From Sphingomonas hankookensis (GTDB lineage: Bacteria; Pseudomonadota; Alphaproteobacteria; Sphingomonadales; Sphingomonadaceae): DNA of 64,000 nt. The notes beneath the pieces were generated by a model. It was not told where the DNA came from. It saw nothing but the letters and a program-made list of their open reading frames with translations, and searched no databases. This document shows positions 52,544 through 62,477 of this stretch, in pieces. Position numbers and translations under genes: made by a program. Numbering within the stretch: the stretch's first letter is position 1; each line of letters opens with the position of its first letter. The stretch covers positions 372,001 through 436,000 of the forward strand of contig NZ_LQQO01000034.1 of NCBI RefSeq assembly GCF_001619955.1, read 5' to 3'.

Positions 52544-54115
52544 CTACCGCTCCCGCGTCGCCGCGAACGCCACCTTCGAATAGCGGTCGGCAATATACCC
52601 GACCTCCCACGCGCTTTTCGCCAGGAACACCGGATTCCCGTCCCGATCCTTCGCCATCGCCGAGCGATGCAGATCGGTGAACGCCTTCAAATCCGCAGGA
52701 TCGGCCGCCGACACCCAGCGTGCGGTTTCGAACGGCGCCATTTCCAGCCCCGCCGCGACTTTATATTCGACCTCCAGCCGGCTGAGCAGCACTTCCAGCT
52801 GCAACTGTCCGACCACCCCGATCACCCAGTTCGACCCGATATCGGGATAGAAGACCTGCGTGACGCCTTCCTCGGCCATGTCGTCCAGCGCCTTGCGCAA
52901 CTGCTTGGTCTTGGTCGGGTCCTTCAGCACCACGCGCCGCAGGATTTCCGGCGCGAAGTTCGGCAGCCCGGTAAAGCGCACATCGGCCCGCTCCGACAGC
53001 GTATCGCCGACCCGGAGCGTCCCATGGTTCGGAATACCGATGATATCGCCCGGATAGGCCTCATCCGCCAGCTCGCGTTCGCGCGCGAAGAACAGGATGG
53101 GGGAGTGGATCGCGATCGGCTTGCCATGGCCGGTCGGGGTCAGTTTCATGCCGCGCTTGAACGTTCCCGAACACAGCCGCATGAACGCGATGCGGTCGCG
53201 GTGGTTCGGGTCCATGTTCGCCTGCACCTTGAACACGAAGCCGGTCACGCGGTCGTCGGTCGGATCGACCGGGGCGGGTTCGGCGGGCTGCGGGCGGGGC
53301 GGGGGGGCGTGGCGCGCGATCGCGTCGATCAGCGAATCGACCCCGAATTCCTTCAGCGCCGACCCGAAATAGACCGGGGTCAGGTCGCCCGCGCGATACG
53401 CCGCACCGTCGAACGCGGCATAGCCCCCGGTGGCAAGCTCCGCCTCCTCGCGCAGCCGCTCGGCGCCTTCGGCCGACAGCACCTCGTCGATGCGCGCATC
53501 GTCCAGCCCGGTGAACTGCTCGACCTTGCCCTGAAAATCCTTGGTCCCGGCCTCGGGCTGCAACAGCCGGTTGTCGACCAGGTCGTAAATCCCCTCGAAC
53601 TGCCCGCCCATGCCCGCCGGCCATGTCATCGGGCAGACGTCGAGCGCCAGCATGTCGGCGACTTCGTCCAGCAGCGCGAACGGGTCGCGACCCTCGCGAT
53701 CGACCTTGTTGACGAAGGTGATGATCGGCACGCTGCGCAACCGGCACACTTCGAACAGCTTGCGCGTCTGCGGCTCGATCCCCTTGGCCGCGTCGATCAC
53801 CATCACCGCCGAATCGACCGCGGTCAGCGTGCGATAGGTGTCCTCGGAAAAATCCTCGTGGCCCGGCGTGTCGAGCAGGTTGAAGGTCAACCCGTTCCGC
53901 TCGAACGTCATCACCGACGAGGTGACCGAAATTCCGCGCTGCTGCTCGATCTTCATCCAGTCCGACCGCGCGCGCCGCGCGGCGCCACGTGCCTTGACCT
54001 CGCCCGCCAGATGGATCGCACCGCCGAACAGCAGCAGCTTTTCGGTCAGCGTGGTCTTGCCGGCGTCGGGGTGGGAGATGATCGCAAAGGTGCGGCGATC
54101 GGAAATATGGTCCAT
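52544..54115 (-). CDS. prfC: Peptide chain release factor 3
   Basis: 523 residues. GTPase motifs FAIISHPDAGKTTLTEKLLL, DTPGHEDFSEDTYRTL and NKVDREGRD; EQQRGISVTSSVM as in RF3 and EF-G; C-terminal RF3 domains end FAATRER. It recycles RF1/RF2 from the ribosome after peptide release. Single gene with a REP block after it; the upstream gap holds repeat copy B. Confidence 0.96.
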   Translation of the reverse strand: MDHISDRRTFAIISHPDAGKTTLTEKLLLFGGAIHLAGEVKARGAARRARSDWMKIEQQRGISVTSSVMTFERNGLTFNLLDTPGHEDFSEDTYRTLTAVDSAVMVIDAAKGIEPQTRKLFEVCRLRSVPIITFVNKVDREGRDPFALLDEVADMLALDVCPMTWPAGMGGQFEGIYDLVDNRLLQPEAGTKDFQGKVEQFTGLDDARIDEVLSAEGAERLREEAELATGGYAAFDGAAYRAGDLTPVYFGSALKEFGVDSLIDAIARHAPPPRPQPAEPAPVDPTDDRVTGFVFKVQANMDPNHRDRIAFMRLCSGTFKRGMKLTPTGHGKPIAIHSPILFFARERELADEAYPGDIIGIPNHGTLRVGDTLSERADVRFTGLPNFAPEILRRVVLKDPTKTKQLRKALDDMAEEGVTQVFYPDIGSNWVIGVVGQLQLEVLLSRLEVEYKVAAGLEMAPFETARWVSAADPADLKAFTDLHRSAMAKDRDGNPVFLAKSAWEVGYIADRYSKVAFAATRER

Positions 54116-54183
54116 CGCCGGCCTTTAGGGCCGGGCGGGGAGGGCGGCAAGATTCGGGTGCGTACGGCGGGGGAAGAAGAAGG

Positions 54184-54425
54184 TGGGTTCACGCGGAGGC
54201 GCGGAGGCGCGGAGAGAAGAAGGATTGCGCGCAGAGGCGCAGAGGACGCAGAGGAGTTGCGTGGGCGGCGAGGCTCCGCCGCGCCAGCGGCTCTTTCGCT
54301 CGTTGCCGCGAATGCAGCGGTCTCCCGAACGCACCCGCTCGCAGCGAACGCACCCCCTCAGCGTCCTCTGCGCCTCCGCGCGCAATCAACCTTACTCCTC
54401 CGCGTCTCCGCGCCTTCGCGTGAAA
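54184..54425. repeat. Large palindromic element, copy B
   Basis: Starts GGTTCACGCGGAGGCGCGGAG and ends CTCCGCGCCTTCGCGTGAAA, with an inner part including CGAACGCACCCGCTCGCAGC. It accounts for nearly all of the 311 bases between prfC and the epimerase gene; no gene is seen there. Confidence 0.75.
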
Positions 54426-54426
54426 A

Positions 54427-55296
54427 TCAACCTTCCAACGTCACCGACATAGCCGCCCGATGCGACTGCCCCGGCGCGACGCGGCGAATCCCCGGCTTGT
54501 CGAAGATGTCACCGGCAAATCCTTCCGGATCGGCAATCCCGTCCCACGGCTCGATACAAACGAAGCTCGCACCCGGCTTCGTCCAGATCCCCAGCTTCGG
54601 CATCCCCGGAAAATCGACCCGCAACTGCGGCCCGTCCGGCGCCCCGTACCGCACCCAACTACTTGCAACCGGGTCATAAACCAGCGCATCGTCCGCAAAC
54701 AGATCGTCGGTCAGCGTCAGCACCCGATCGACCGCCGGATCGGGCCGACGCTCCGGCGCGATCGTGCCGTTGGCCGCAATCGCGGCGACCGTGCCAACTT
54801 CCGCGTCCGAAAACACCATCCGGTGCGCCGCCCGATCGCGTCCATAGGGCAGCGGCCACGCAAAGGCCGGATGAAACCCGATGCTCGCCGGCAGGTCGCG
54901 GTCGCCGGTATTGGTCACCGTCACCTCGCTATGGAGGGTTGCCCCCTCCAGCCGATGTTCCACGTGGAGCATGAACGCGAACGGATAGAGCTTCCGCGTC
55001 TCCGCATCGTCGACCAGCTCGAACCGCACGAAAGTATCGGAATGCGCAACCTTCGCGAACATCCGCCGCCGCGCAAAGCCGTGCTTGGCGAGGTGGTAGA
55101 CCGCGCCACCCACATGATAGCGATCGTCCTGCACCGCGCCGATGATCGGGAACAGGATCGGCGCATGGCCGGTCCAGAACGCCGGATCGGCATTCGTCAT
55201 CAGCTCGCGACCCTGCGCGTCCCGGATCGACTGCAATTCCGCGCCCAATGCCTCGACCGCGACCGTCAGCGTGCCGTTGCCCAGCGTCACCGTCAT
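54427..55296 (-). CDS. Aldose 1-epimerase (YeaD/GalM-like) family protein
   Basis: 289 residues. The beta-sandwich mutarotase signatures are AELQSIRDAQGRELM, FPIIGAVQDDRYHVGG, HGFARRR with its catalytic-type His and Arg, SIGFHPAFAWPL (second His) and CIEPWDGIADPEGF (catalytic Glu). It interconverts sugar anomers. A parS-like 16-mer (54956-54971) lies inside, translated MLHVEH. Its start overlaps the pheT stop by four bases, so it may belong to the pheST transcript. Confidence 0.88.
   Translation of the reverse strand: MTVTLGNGTLTVAVEALGAELQSIRDAQGRELMTNADPAFWTGHAPILFPIIGAVQDDRYHVGGAVYHLAKHGFARRRMFAKVAHSDTFVRFELVDDAETRKLYPFAFMLHVEHRLEGATLHSEVTVTNTGDRDLPASIGFHPAFAWPLPYGRDRAAHRMVFSDAEVGTVAAIAANGTIAPERRPDPAVDRVLTLTDDLFADDALVYDPVASSWVRYGAPDGPQLRVDFPGMPKLGIWTKPGASFVCIEPWDGIADPEGFAGDIFDKPGIRRVAPGQSHRAAMSVTLEG
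54956..54971 (+). other. parS-like site (14 of 16) inside the epimerase gene
   Basis: TGTTCCACGTGGAGCA. The outermost member of the parS-like set, about 21 kb right of the putative oriC. Confidence 0.6.
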
Positions 55297-57656
55297 GCGC
55301 GCAAACTCCCGCCGATCTTCTTCGCCGCCGCCACGATCTTGTCCGAAATCGCCTTCAGTTCGACATCGGTGAAGCTCTTGGCGCCCGGCTGCAACGTGAC
55401 CTCAATGGCGAGGCTCTTGTGGCCCGGCTCGACGCCCTGTCCGGCAAAGACGTCGAACAGCCGCGCATCGACGATCGCCGCCTTGTCCGCGCCGCGCACC
55501 GCGCGCACCAGCTGGTCGCCGGTCACGTCCTCGGCGACCAGGAATGCGAAATCGCGCGTCACCGCCTGCAACGCCGGCGGCGCATAGGCCGCGCGCATGA
55601 AGCCGCTGCCCCGCTTGGCCGGCAGCGCGTCGAGATAGATCTCCGCCGCCACCACGCCGCTGCCCAGGTCGAATGCCTTGGCGGTGGTCGGGTGCAGCAC
55701 GCCGAAGCTCGCCAGCACCGTCTTCGGCCCCAGCCTGAGCGTCGCCGACTGGCCCGGATGGAACACGTCGCCGGCACCGTCCATCACCTGAAGATTGCCG
55801 ACCGGCGCGCCCGCCGCCTCCAGCAGCGCCAGCACCTCCGCCTTGGCATCGAACGCGTCGAAGCCCTGCGCCTTGCCGGTCCGCCAGTTGCGCACCGCGC
55901 GCTCGCCCGACAGCACGATGCCCAATGTCGCGCGCTCACCCTCGGCCAGATAGCGCCGGCCGATCTCGAACAGCCGCACGCTCGACTGGCCCCGCTTCGC
56001 ATTGCGCGCAGCCGCACTCAGCAGACCGGGCAGCAGCGACGGGCGCATCACGCGCATGTCGCTGGCGATCGGGTTCACCACCTCCCACGCGCCGCCGCCG
56101 AACGGGGCGGCTTCGTCGTCGGCGATGAAGCTCCACGTGATCGCTTCGGCCAGACCGCGCGCCGCCGCCGCGCGGCGCATCCGCCGCTCCAGCTTCTGTT
56201 CGGGCGTCGCCGTCGGCGTCGCCACTCCGGCAGGACGGTCGAGCGGGGTGGACGGCACCTTGTCCAGCCCCTCGATGCGGATCACTTCCTCGACCAGATC
56301 GGCCACGCCCTCGACATCGCGCCGCCACGACGGGACCGTCACCTGCCAGCCATCGCCAACCACGAAGCCCAGCCGTTCGAGAATGTCGCGCTGCCGGTCC
56401 TCGGCCACGTCCAGCCCGCCCAGCGTCGCGACGCGGCCAGGCTGATGCGTGATGACCCGCGGCTCGGTCGGCGGGCTGCCGGCCGTGGTCACGCGGCTCG
56501 CGGTCCCGCCGCACAGCCGCAGGACATAATCGGTCGCAATGGCCAGGCCCTGATCCAGAAACGCCGGATCGACCCCACGTTCGAACCGGGTGCGCGCATC
56601 GCTGGTCAGCGCCAGCTTCTGCCCCGTCCGCGCGATCGCCTCGGGCGTGAAATAGGCGCATTCGATCAGCACGTCGGTCGTCGTCTCCGACACGCCCGAA
56701 TGCTCGCCGCCCATGATCCCGCCAATGTCGTGCACCGCCGCGTCGTCGGCGATCACCGTCTCGCCGCCGTCCAGCGTATAGGACTTGCCGTTCAGCGCGA
56801 CGACGCTTTCGCTCGGGCGAGCCTGCCGCGCGACCAGCCCACCGTCGAGCTTCGCCATGTCATAGACGTGCAGCGGCCGCCCCAGATCGAACATCACGTA
56901 ATTGGTGATGTCGACCAGTGTCGAAATCGGCTTCTGCCCGATCGCGTTCAGCCGCCGGCGCATCCACTCCGGCGACTCGCCATTGGTCAGCCCGCGCACC
57001 GCCTGCGCATAGAAGGCCGGGCAGCCCGCCGCGTCCTCGACCCGCACGTCGGGGCCATCGCCTTCGCCCGCGACCACCGGCACCGCCAGCGGTTTCAGCG
57101 TCCCATAACCCGCCGCCGCCAGGTCGCGCGCAATCCCGCGCACGCCCATACAGTCCTGCCGGTTCGGCGTGACGCTGATGTCGATCACCGGATCGTCCAG
57201 CCCGGCGTAGGCGGGGAAGGGGGTGCCGGCCGGTGCATCGGCGGGCAGTTCGATGATCCCGTCATGATCCTCGCCCAGCTCCAGTTCGCGGGTCGAACAC
57301 ATCATGCCGTTGGATTCGACGCCGCGGATCGCCGCGACCTTCAGCACCATGCCATTGGCCGGCACCGTCGCGCCGGGCATCCCGAACACGCCGACCAGCC
57401 CCGCACGGGCATTGGGCGCGCCGCACACCACCTGCAACGGGCCGTCGCCGGCGTCGACCGACAGTACCTGCAGCTTGTCCGCCTGCGGATGCGGTTCGGC
57501 GGTCAGCACGCGGGCGACGCGGAACGCGGCCAGCTTCTCGCCCGGATTCTCGACGCCCTCGACCTCCAGCCCGATCGCGTTCAGCGCGCCCAGGATCGTG
57601 TCGAGCGACGCATCGGTGTCGAGATGCTCGTGCAGCCAGCTCAGGGTGAACTTCAT
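55293..57656 (-). CDS. pheT: Phenylalanyl-tRNA synthetase beta subunit
   Basis: 787 residues from ATG 57656 ([19 protein letters not shown]). The order is an N-terminal OB/tRNA-binding domain (about 40-150; [22 protein letters not shown]), B3/B4 editing domain, B5, a core ending with FEIGRRYL, and a C-terminal anticodon-binding FDX-ACB domain ([16 protein letters not shown]-type end). With PheS it forms the alpha2beta2 enzyme. Overlaps pheS and the epimerase gene by four bases each. Confidence 0.96.
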   Translation of the reverse strand: MKFTLSWLHEHLDTDASLDTILGALNAIGLEVEGVENPGEKLAAFRVARVLTAEPHPQADKLQVLSVDAGDGPLQVVCGAPNARAGLVGVFGMPGATVPANGMVLKVAAIRGVESNGMMCSTRELELGEDHDGIIELPADAPAGTPFPAYAGLDDPVIDISVTPNRQDCMGVRGIARDLAAAGYGTLKPLAVPVVAGEGDGPDVRVEDAAGCPAFYAQAVRGLTNGESPEWMRRRLNAIGQKPISTLVDITNYVMFDLGRPLHVYDMAKLDGGLVARQARPSESVVALNGKSYTLDGGETVIADDAAVHDIGGIMGGEHSGVSETTTDVLIECAYFTPEAIARTGQKLALTSDARTRFERGVDPAFLDQGLAIATDYVLRLCGGTASRVTTAGSPPTEPRVITHQPGRVATLGGLDVAEDRQRDILERLGFVVGDGWQVTVPSWRRDVEGVADLVEEVIRIEGLDKVPSTPLDRPAGVATPTATPEQKLERRMRRAAAARGLAEAITWSFIADDEAAPFGGGAWEVVNPIASDMRVMRPSLLPGLLSAAARNAKRGQSSVRLFEIGRRYLAEGERATLGIVLSGERAVRNWRTGKAQGFDAFDAKAEVLALLEAAGAPVGNLQVMDGAGDVFHPGQSATLRLGPKTVLASFGVLHPTTAKAFDLGSGVVAAEIYLDALPAKRGSGFMRAAYAPPALQAVTRDFAFLVAEDVTGDQLVRAVRGADKAAIVDARLFDVFAGQGVEPGHKSLAIEVTLQPGAKSFTDVELKAISDKIVAAAKKIGGSLRA

Positions 57657-58906
57657 GCGCCTACTCCCCCCGACAGCGTGGGAACGTCCAGCGCCGCAAA
57701 GCCATAATGTTTCAACCAGCGCAGATCGCCGTCGAAGAACGGGCGCAGATCGTCCATGCCGTATTTCAGCATCGCCAGCCGGTCGACGCCGGTGCCGAAC
57801 GCAAATCCCTGCCACTCATCGGGGTCGAGCCCGCACGCGGCGATGACCTTGGGATGGACCATGCCGCTGCCCAGCACCTCCATCCAGCCGCCATTGCCCT
57901 TGGTCGGATCACCGCCGACGACGCGCCGACCCTTTTCCAGCGTATAGCCGATATCGACCTCTGCCGACGGTTCGGTGAACGGAAAATAGCTCGGGCGCAG
58001 CCGCAGCACGATATCGTCGCGCTCGAAATAGGCCTTCAGGAACGTCTCCAGCGTCCATTTGAGATGCCCCATATGGATGCCGCGATCGATGACCAAGCCC
58101 TCGATCTGGTGGAACATTGGCGTGTGGGTCGCGTCGCTGTCGCTGCGATAGACCCGGCCCGGTGCGATGATGCGGATCGGAGGTTGCTGGGTCATCATCG
58201 TGCGGATCTGGACCGGCGATGTATGGGTCCGGAGCACGAACCGTTCCACGGTTCGGTCCTGCTCCGGACCGGCCGGCGGTGCATCTGCACCGTCCGACGG
58301 CGACGGGCTTTGCCCGGCGCGGGCCGATGGGATCGCGCCGGTGGCGGAGCCACCGTCGTCGGACGGTGCAGATGCACCGCCGGCCGCGCTTTCGCTGGTC
58401 TCGCCCTGCGGGCTTCGGCGCTGCGCGTAGAACGTATCGTGCATCGCGCGCGCCGGGTGTGTCTCCGGAATATTGAGCGCGGTGAAGTTATGCCAGTCGT
58501 CCTCGATCTCCGGCCCCGTCGCGACGGCAAAGCCCAGATCGGCGAAGATCTCCGCCAGTTCGTCCATCACTTGGGCAACCGGATGCACCCCACCCGGCGC
58601 GATCCGGTCGACCGGCAGCGTCAGGTCGACCCGCTCGCTCGCCAGCTTGGCCGCCAGCGCCTTTGCTTCGAGGTCCGCCTTGCGCGCACCGATCGCCCCG
58701 GTCACCGCCTCGCGCAGCGCGTGGATGCCGGGCGCGACCGTCTGGCGTTCTTCGGGCGACAGGCCGCCCAGCGTCTTGAGCAGGCCGGTGATCGCCCCCT
58801 GCTTGCCCAGTGCATGAACACGCACCGCCTCCAGCGCGTCGACGCCGGCAGAGGCATCGATGGCGGCGAGCAGGTCGGCACGCAATTGGTCGAGATCGGG
58901 GGTCAC
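57653..58906 (-). CDS. pheS: Phenylalanyl-tRNA synthetase alpha subunit with a repeat-derived insertion
   Basis: 417 residues, against about 360 in relatives. The N-terminal coiled coil and the class II core are complete: [45 protein letters not shown] and [17 protein letters not shown] (motif 3). Between DTFY (160) and LRTHTS (225) about 60 residues rich in A, P, S and G are added; these are the translation of the inverted repeat 58270-58386. No stop codon occurs in the insertion, so the enzyme should be made, with a disordered loop. Confidence 0.95.
   Translation of the reverse strand: MTPDLDQLRADLLAAIDASAGVDALEAVRVHALGKQGAITGLLKTLGGLSPEERQTVAPGIHALREAVTGAIGARKADLEAKALAAKLASERVDLTLPVDRIAPGGVHPVAQVMDELAEIFADLGFAVATGPEIEDDWHNFTALNIPETHPARAMHDTFYAQRRSPQGETSESAAGGASAPSDDGGSATGAIPSARAGQSPSPSDGADAPPAGPEQDRTVERFVLRTHTSPVQIRTMMTQQPPIRIIAPGRVYRSDSDATHTPMFHQIEGLVIDRGIHMGHLKWTLETFLKAYFERDDIVLRLRPSYFPFTEPSAEVDIGYTLEKGRRVVGGDPTKGNGGWMEVLGSGMVHPKVIAACGLDPDEWQGFAFGTGVDRLAMLKYGMDDLRPFFDGDLRWLKHYGFAALDVPTLSGGVGA
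58270..58386. repeat. Inverted pair of two-hairpin repeat units inside pheS
   Basis: Arms 58270-58299 and 58357-58386 are perfect 30-base inverse complements. Between them are hairpins GGGCTTTGCCC and GGTGGCGGAGCCACC. Each half has the order hairpin, GTCG(n)CGGA linker, hairpin CGGTGCA/TGCACCG, CCGGCCG. The same order with other stem bases occurs at 30112-30161. Confidence 0.8.
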
Positions 58907-58939
58907 GGTCGCTCCGGTGGTCGGGATAGGCGACCGGCT

Positions 58940-59251
58940 TTATTGCGGAACGGGAAAGAAGCCTAGCCCCGAGGACAGGTCGGACCAGTGGGGGTTGTCC
59001 CGCTCGACCAGATTCTGCTTCCAGTCGCGGTTCCACTTCTTGATCCGCTTCTCACGCTGGATCGCGGCGTCCATGGTCTCATGCCGTTCGAACCAGACGA
59101 GGCGGTGGCAGTCATGGTCGGCGGTGAAGCCGGGGAAGCTGCCGCTGCGATGCTGGTGCAGGCGCTGGATCAGGTTGCTGGTGACGCCGGTGTAGATGGT
59201 GCCGTTGCGACGGCTGGCGACGATGTACACGCAAGGTTCGAAGATGCGCAT
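58940..59251 (-). CDS. GIY-YIG domain protein (UPF0213-like)
   Basis: 103 residues. CVYIVASRRNGTIYTGVTSNLIQRLHQHRSG is the GIY-YIG fold (here VYI...IYTG), with the conserved Arg and His, and a basic segment REKRIKKWNRDWK at the end. Such single-domain proteins may nick or bind structured nucleic acid; function not established. It stands between rplT and pheS, next to a REP pair, and so interrupts the usual ribosomal-synthetase order; it may have been brought in. Confidence 0.85.
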   Translation of the reverse strand: MRIFEPCVYIVASRRNGTIYTGVTSNLIQRLHQHRSGSFPGFTADHDCHRLVWFERHETMDAAIQREKRIKKWNRDWKQNLVERDNPHWSDLSSGLGFFPVPQ

Positions 59252-59266
59252 TCGCCCGCCCCTATT

Positions 59267-59362
59267 CGTCGTTCCCGCGCAGGCGGGAACCCATACACGC
59301 TGACGATGCTAATAGAGCCGAGACGCCAGCGTCTATGGATTCCCGCCTGCGCGGGAATGACG
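59267..59362. repeat. REP palindrome pair between rplT and GIY-YIG genes
   Basis: Arms GTTCCCGCGCAGGCGGGAAC and ATTCCCGCCTGCGCGGGAAT, outer ends CGTC/GACG. The inner part ACGCTGACG and AGCGTCTATGG matches the pair at 9984. Confidence 0.8.
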
Positions 59363-59433
59363 AAGCCCCAAAAGAAAAACGCCGGCAGGTCACCCCACCG
59401 GCGTCTTTCATCCCGCAAACAGGAACCGTGCGC

Positions 59434-59805
59434 TTACGCGGCGGCCTGTTCCGGCAGGGCGGCCTTCGCCTGCGCGACGATCGCCTTGAAGGCGGCCTCT
59501 TCGTGCATCGCGATATCGGCCAGGACCTTCCGGTCGAGTTCGATGCCGGCCAGCTTGCAGCCGTGCATGAACTGCGAATAGGTGATGCCCTCCGCGCGGA
59601 CACCGGCGTTGATGCGCTGGATCCACAGACCACGGAAGGTCCGCTTCTTCACCTTGCGGTCGCGATAAGCGTACTGACCGGCCTTTTCGACGGCCTGGCG
59701 AGCGATGCGGATCGTGTTCTTGCGACGGCCATAATAGCCCTTCGCCTGATCCAAAATGCGCTTGTGCTTCGCCTTGGTGGTCGTGCCGCGCTTGATACGT
59801 GCCAT
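59434..59805 (-). CDS. rplT: 50S ribosomal protein L20
   Basis: 123 residues. [18 protein letters not shown]...[46 protein letters not shown] is canonical L20. It binds 23S rRNA early in 50S assembly. 13 bases after rpmI. infC, usual before rpmI, is not adjacent. Confidence 0.98.
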   Translation of the reverse strand: MARIKRGTTTKAKHKRILDQAKGYYGRRKNTIRIARQAVEKAGQYAYRDRKVKKRTFRGLWIQRINAGVRAEGITYSQFMHGCKLAGIELDRKVLADIAMHEEAAFKAIVAQAKAALPEQAAA

Positions 59806-59818
59806 GCTTCAGTACTCC

Positions 59819-60022
59819 TTAACGAAGGCCGTAAGGCGCCCACGCCTTGATGCGAGCCACATCGGCGTCGGCCAGGACCGAGGTCCCGCGGTTCTGACGG
59901 ATATACTTCGCATTGTGCGAGATCAGGCGGTGACGCTTGCCGGCGACGCCGTGCTTCACCTTGCCGGTGGCGGTGAACTTGAAGCGCTTCTTCACGCCGC
60001 TCTTGGTCTTGAGCTTGGGCAT
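59819..60022 (-). CDS. rpmI: 50S ribosomal protein L35
   Basis: 67 residues from ATG 60022, with AGGAGACC upstream. MPKLKTKSGVKKRFKFTATGKVK is standard L35; ends WAPYGLR. First gene of the rpmI-rplT-(GIY-YIG)-pheS-pheT block. The 157-base gap to the divergent AsmA gene must hold its promoter, but no clear -10/-35 is seen. Confidence 0.97.
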   Translation of the reverse strand: MPKLKTKSGVKKRFKFTATGKVKHGVAGKRHRLISHNAKYIRQNRGTSVLADADVARIKAWAPYGLR

Positions 60023-60179
60023 TTTGGTCTCCTCAAAAATCACGACGTGCGGATTGCCGCGGCAGCCCCAGATGGCCGGGCGAATCCCTAAAAGGTCGTG
60101 GAAAGAGCGCGCCCCTAACCCGCCTGTCACCAAAACGCAACCGCCGGAACTCGTTTCGCCCCCGAACGCTGTTGCCGCG

Positions 60180-62297
60180 ATGGCCGAGCTTTCCCCGACT
60201 GAAGGCGCTCCCGACGCCCCCCGCCGCCGCGACTGGCGGCGGATCGCGATTCGGACGCTGATCGGCATCGTCGCGGCGATTGTCCTGGCCTGGCTGATCC
60301 TGTTCGTCACCAAGGGCCGGTTCCTGAAGGGCACGTTCGAACGAATCGCCTCGTCGCAGAGCGGCCGCACGGTGCGCGTCGCGGGCGACTTCCAGTTCTA
60401 CTTCAACCCCATCGACCTCAAATTCCTCGCCGAGGGACTGTCGGTATCGAACCCCGCCTGGGCCGGGGGCGGCAATCTGTTCGAGGCGAAGAAGCTCGAC
60501 AGCTCGACCGCCACGCTGACCTTCCTGTTCGGACGCCGCCGCGTCAACTGGCTCGAACTCGACGGCGCGCGGGCCGACCTGCACTGGGACGCGGCACGCA
60601 AGCGTAACACCTGGACGTTCGGCGATCCGAACAAGTCCGGCAAGAAGCTCGACCTGCCGGTCGTGCGCAGCGGGATCTTCCGCGATACGCAGATTCGTTA
60701 CCGCGACCCGCAATTTCTGCTCGACGGGACGTTCGACCTCGACACGACGATCAGCGAAGGCACCCAGTTCGCCAGCGCGATCCGGGCGACCGGGCGCGGC
60801 ACGGTGCGCGGCCGTCCGTTCCGCCTGACCGGGCAACTCCAATCGCCCAATGCGACGATCCGCGGGGGGCAGAATCAGCTGACCGCCCGGATCGAGGTCG
60901 CCCGTTCGGTCGCGATCGTCGCCGGCACGCTGCCCGGCCCGACCCAGCTCGACGGATCGAACCTCGCCGTCCGCCTGCGGGGGGCAAATTTGGCCGACGT
61001 CTTCGCGGTGCTCGGCATCGTCACCCCCGACACCCGCACCTATCGCCTGACCGGACGCATGACCAAGGACGGGCCGGACTGGAAATTCACCCGGTTGAAG
61101 GGCGTGTTCGGCGACAGCGACCTCGCCGGCAGCCTGACCGTTACCCAGCGCGAACCGCGCCTGCTGCTCACCGCCGACCTGACCTCGCGCAGGCTGGATA
61201 TCGTCGATATGTCGGCATTCGTCGGCTACGACCTTGAGCGTATCGAAGCGCAGGGCGCCGCCGGTGCGATCGTCCGCGAAGGCGGCGCCCCCCGCCTGCT
61301 CCCCGATGCCCGGCTGAACGTCGAGGCGCTCAGGAATTTCGATGCAAAGGTCCGCTACAAGGTCGGCAATGTCCGCGCGCGCAGCCTGCCGGTGTCGAAT
61401 GTCGACCTGACCCTCGACCTGAACGACCGGCTGCTCAAACTCTCGCCGCTGACCTTCGCCATGGCGCGCGGCAATGTCGCGTCGGACATCGTGATCGACG
61501 CCCGCCGCCGTCCGGCGGTCACCGATTACGACATCCGCCTGTCGCCGACGCCGATGGGACGGCTGCTCGCCGGCTGGGGCGTCGAAGAAGCCGGCACCAC
61601 CGGCACGGTCAAGGCGCGCGTCCAGCTGACCGGCACCGGCGACACCGTCCACGACTCGCTTGCCGCCTCCAACGGCCGCATCGCGATCATCCTGCCCGCC
61701 GGCAGCTTCTGGACCCGCAATGTCCAGCTGTCCGAACTCGACCTCGGCACCTTCGCGCAGAAGATGTTCGAGGGGAAATTGAAGGAACCGGTGCGGATCA
61801 ACTGCGGCCTGATCGGCTTCACCGTGCGACAGGGGGTGGCGGCGGCAGACCCGATCCTGATCGATACGCAGAAGAATGTGATGCTCGGGCGTGGCGGCTT
61901 CAGCTTCCGCAACGAATCGATCGATCTTGCGGTACGGGCCGATTCGAAGAAATTCTCGCTCTTTGCCGGCCAGTCGCCGGTCGGCATCGGCGGCTATTTC
62001 GCGGCACCGCGCTATTCGGTCCTCAGCCCCGAACTGCTGGGCCGCGCCGGCGCCGGACTCGGCCTTGCCACCGTGGTCACCCCGCTCGCCGGTGTGCTGG
62101 CCTTTGTCGATCCGGGCGATGCGAAGGGGGCGGCGTGCGGCCCGGTCCTCGCCGGTGCCACCGCCCGGGCGCAGCGCACGACCAAGGGCGAGGCGCGGGA
62201 CGATGTCGGTCGCGGGACGACGGCCAAGGCGGAAGACGGCCGCTCGAACAAGGGCGAGCGCAAGGAGCAGCGGAAGAAGTTTCTCGGGATTTTTTGA
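60180..62297 (+). CDS. AsmA family protein
   Basis: 705 residues from ATG 60180. One membrane segment at about 22-43 (IAIRTLIGIVAAIVLAWLILFV), then a very long periplasmic beta-rich region with the AsmA-type GRTVRVAGDFQFYFNPIDLKFLAEGLSVSNPAWA and DFDL-type repeats, and a charged tail after about 660 (KAEDGRSNKGERKEQRKK). AsmA/TamB-like proteins bridge the envelope and are linked to phospholipid transport and outer-membrane homeostasis. Followed by repeat copy C. Confidence 0.88.
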   Translation: MAELSPTEGAPDAPRRRDWRRIAIRTLIGIVAAIVLAWLILFVTKGRFLKGTFERIASSQSGRTVRVAGDFQFYFNPIDLKFLAEGLSVSNPAWAGGGNLFEAKKLDSSTATLTFLFGRRRVNWLELDGARADLHWDAARKRNTWTFGDPNKSGKKLDLPVVRSGIFRDTQIRYRDPQFLLDGTFDLDTTISEGTQFASAIRATGRGTVRGRPFRLTGQLQSPNATIRGGQNQLTARIEVARSVAIVAGTLPGPTQLDGSNLAVRLRGANLADVFAVLGIVTPDTRTYRLTGRMTKDGPDWKFTRLKGVFGDSDLAGSLTVTQREPRLLLTADLTSRRLDIVDMSAFVGYDLERIEAQGAAGAIVREGGAPRLLPDARLNVEALRNFDAKVRYKVGNVRARSLPVSNVDLTLDLNDRLLKLSPLTFAMARGNVASDIVIDARRRPAVTDYDIRLSPTPMGRLLAGWGVEEAGTTGTVKARVQLTGTGDTVHDSLAASNGRIAIILPAGSFWTRNVQLSELDLGTFAQKMFEGKLKEPVRINCGLIGFTVRQGVAAADPILIDTQKNVMLGRGGFSFRNESIDLAVRADSKKFSLFAGQSPVGIGGYFAAPRYSVLSPELLGRAGAGLGLATVVTPLAGVLAFVDPGDAKGAACGPVLAGATARAQRTTKGEARDDVGRGTTAKAEDGRSNKGERKEQRKKFLGIF

Positions 62298-62477
62298 ATC
62301 ACGCGGAGGCGCGGAGAGGTCGCGCCTGTGGCGACCGATTGCGTGCGGGAGACCATCGTCTCCGCTGCAACGATGACTGAACGCCGCTGTCGCGGCAGAC
62401 TTCCCCGCGAGCGCAACTCCTCCGCGTCTCTGCGCGAAATCTACCTTAAGAACCCTCTTCGCGCCTTCGCGTGAAAA
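62297..62477. repeat. Large palindromic element, copy C
   Basis: Starts ATCACGCGGAGGCGCGGAG and ends CTTCGCGCCTTCGCGTGAAAA, in the convergent gap between AsmA and SDR genes. Inner part differs from copies A and B (CGTGCGGGAGACCATCGTCT). Confidence 0.75.

Noticed and set aside
56130..56145. parS-like CTCCACGTGATC in pheT
   Set aside because: Only about 10 of 16 match and the palindrome is poor; expected by chance in coding DNA.
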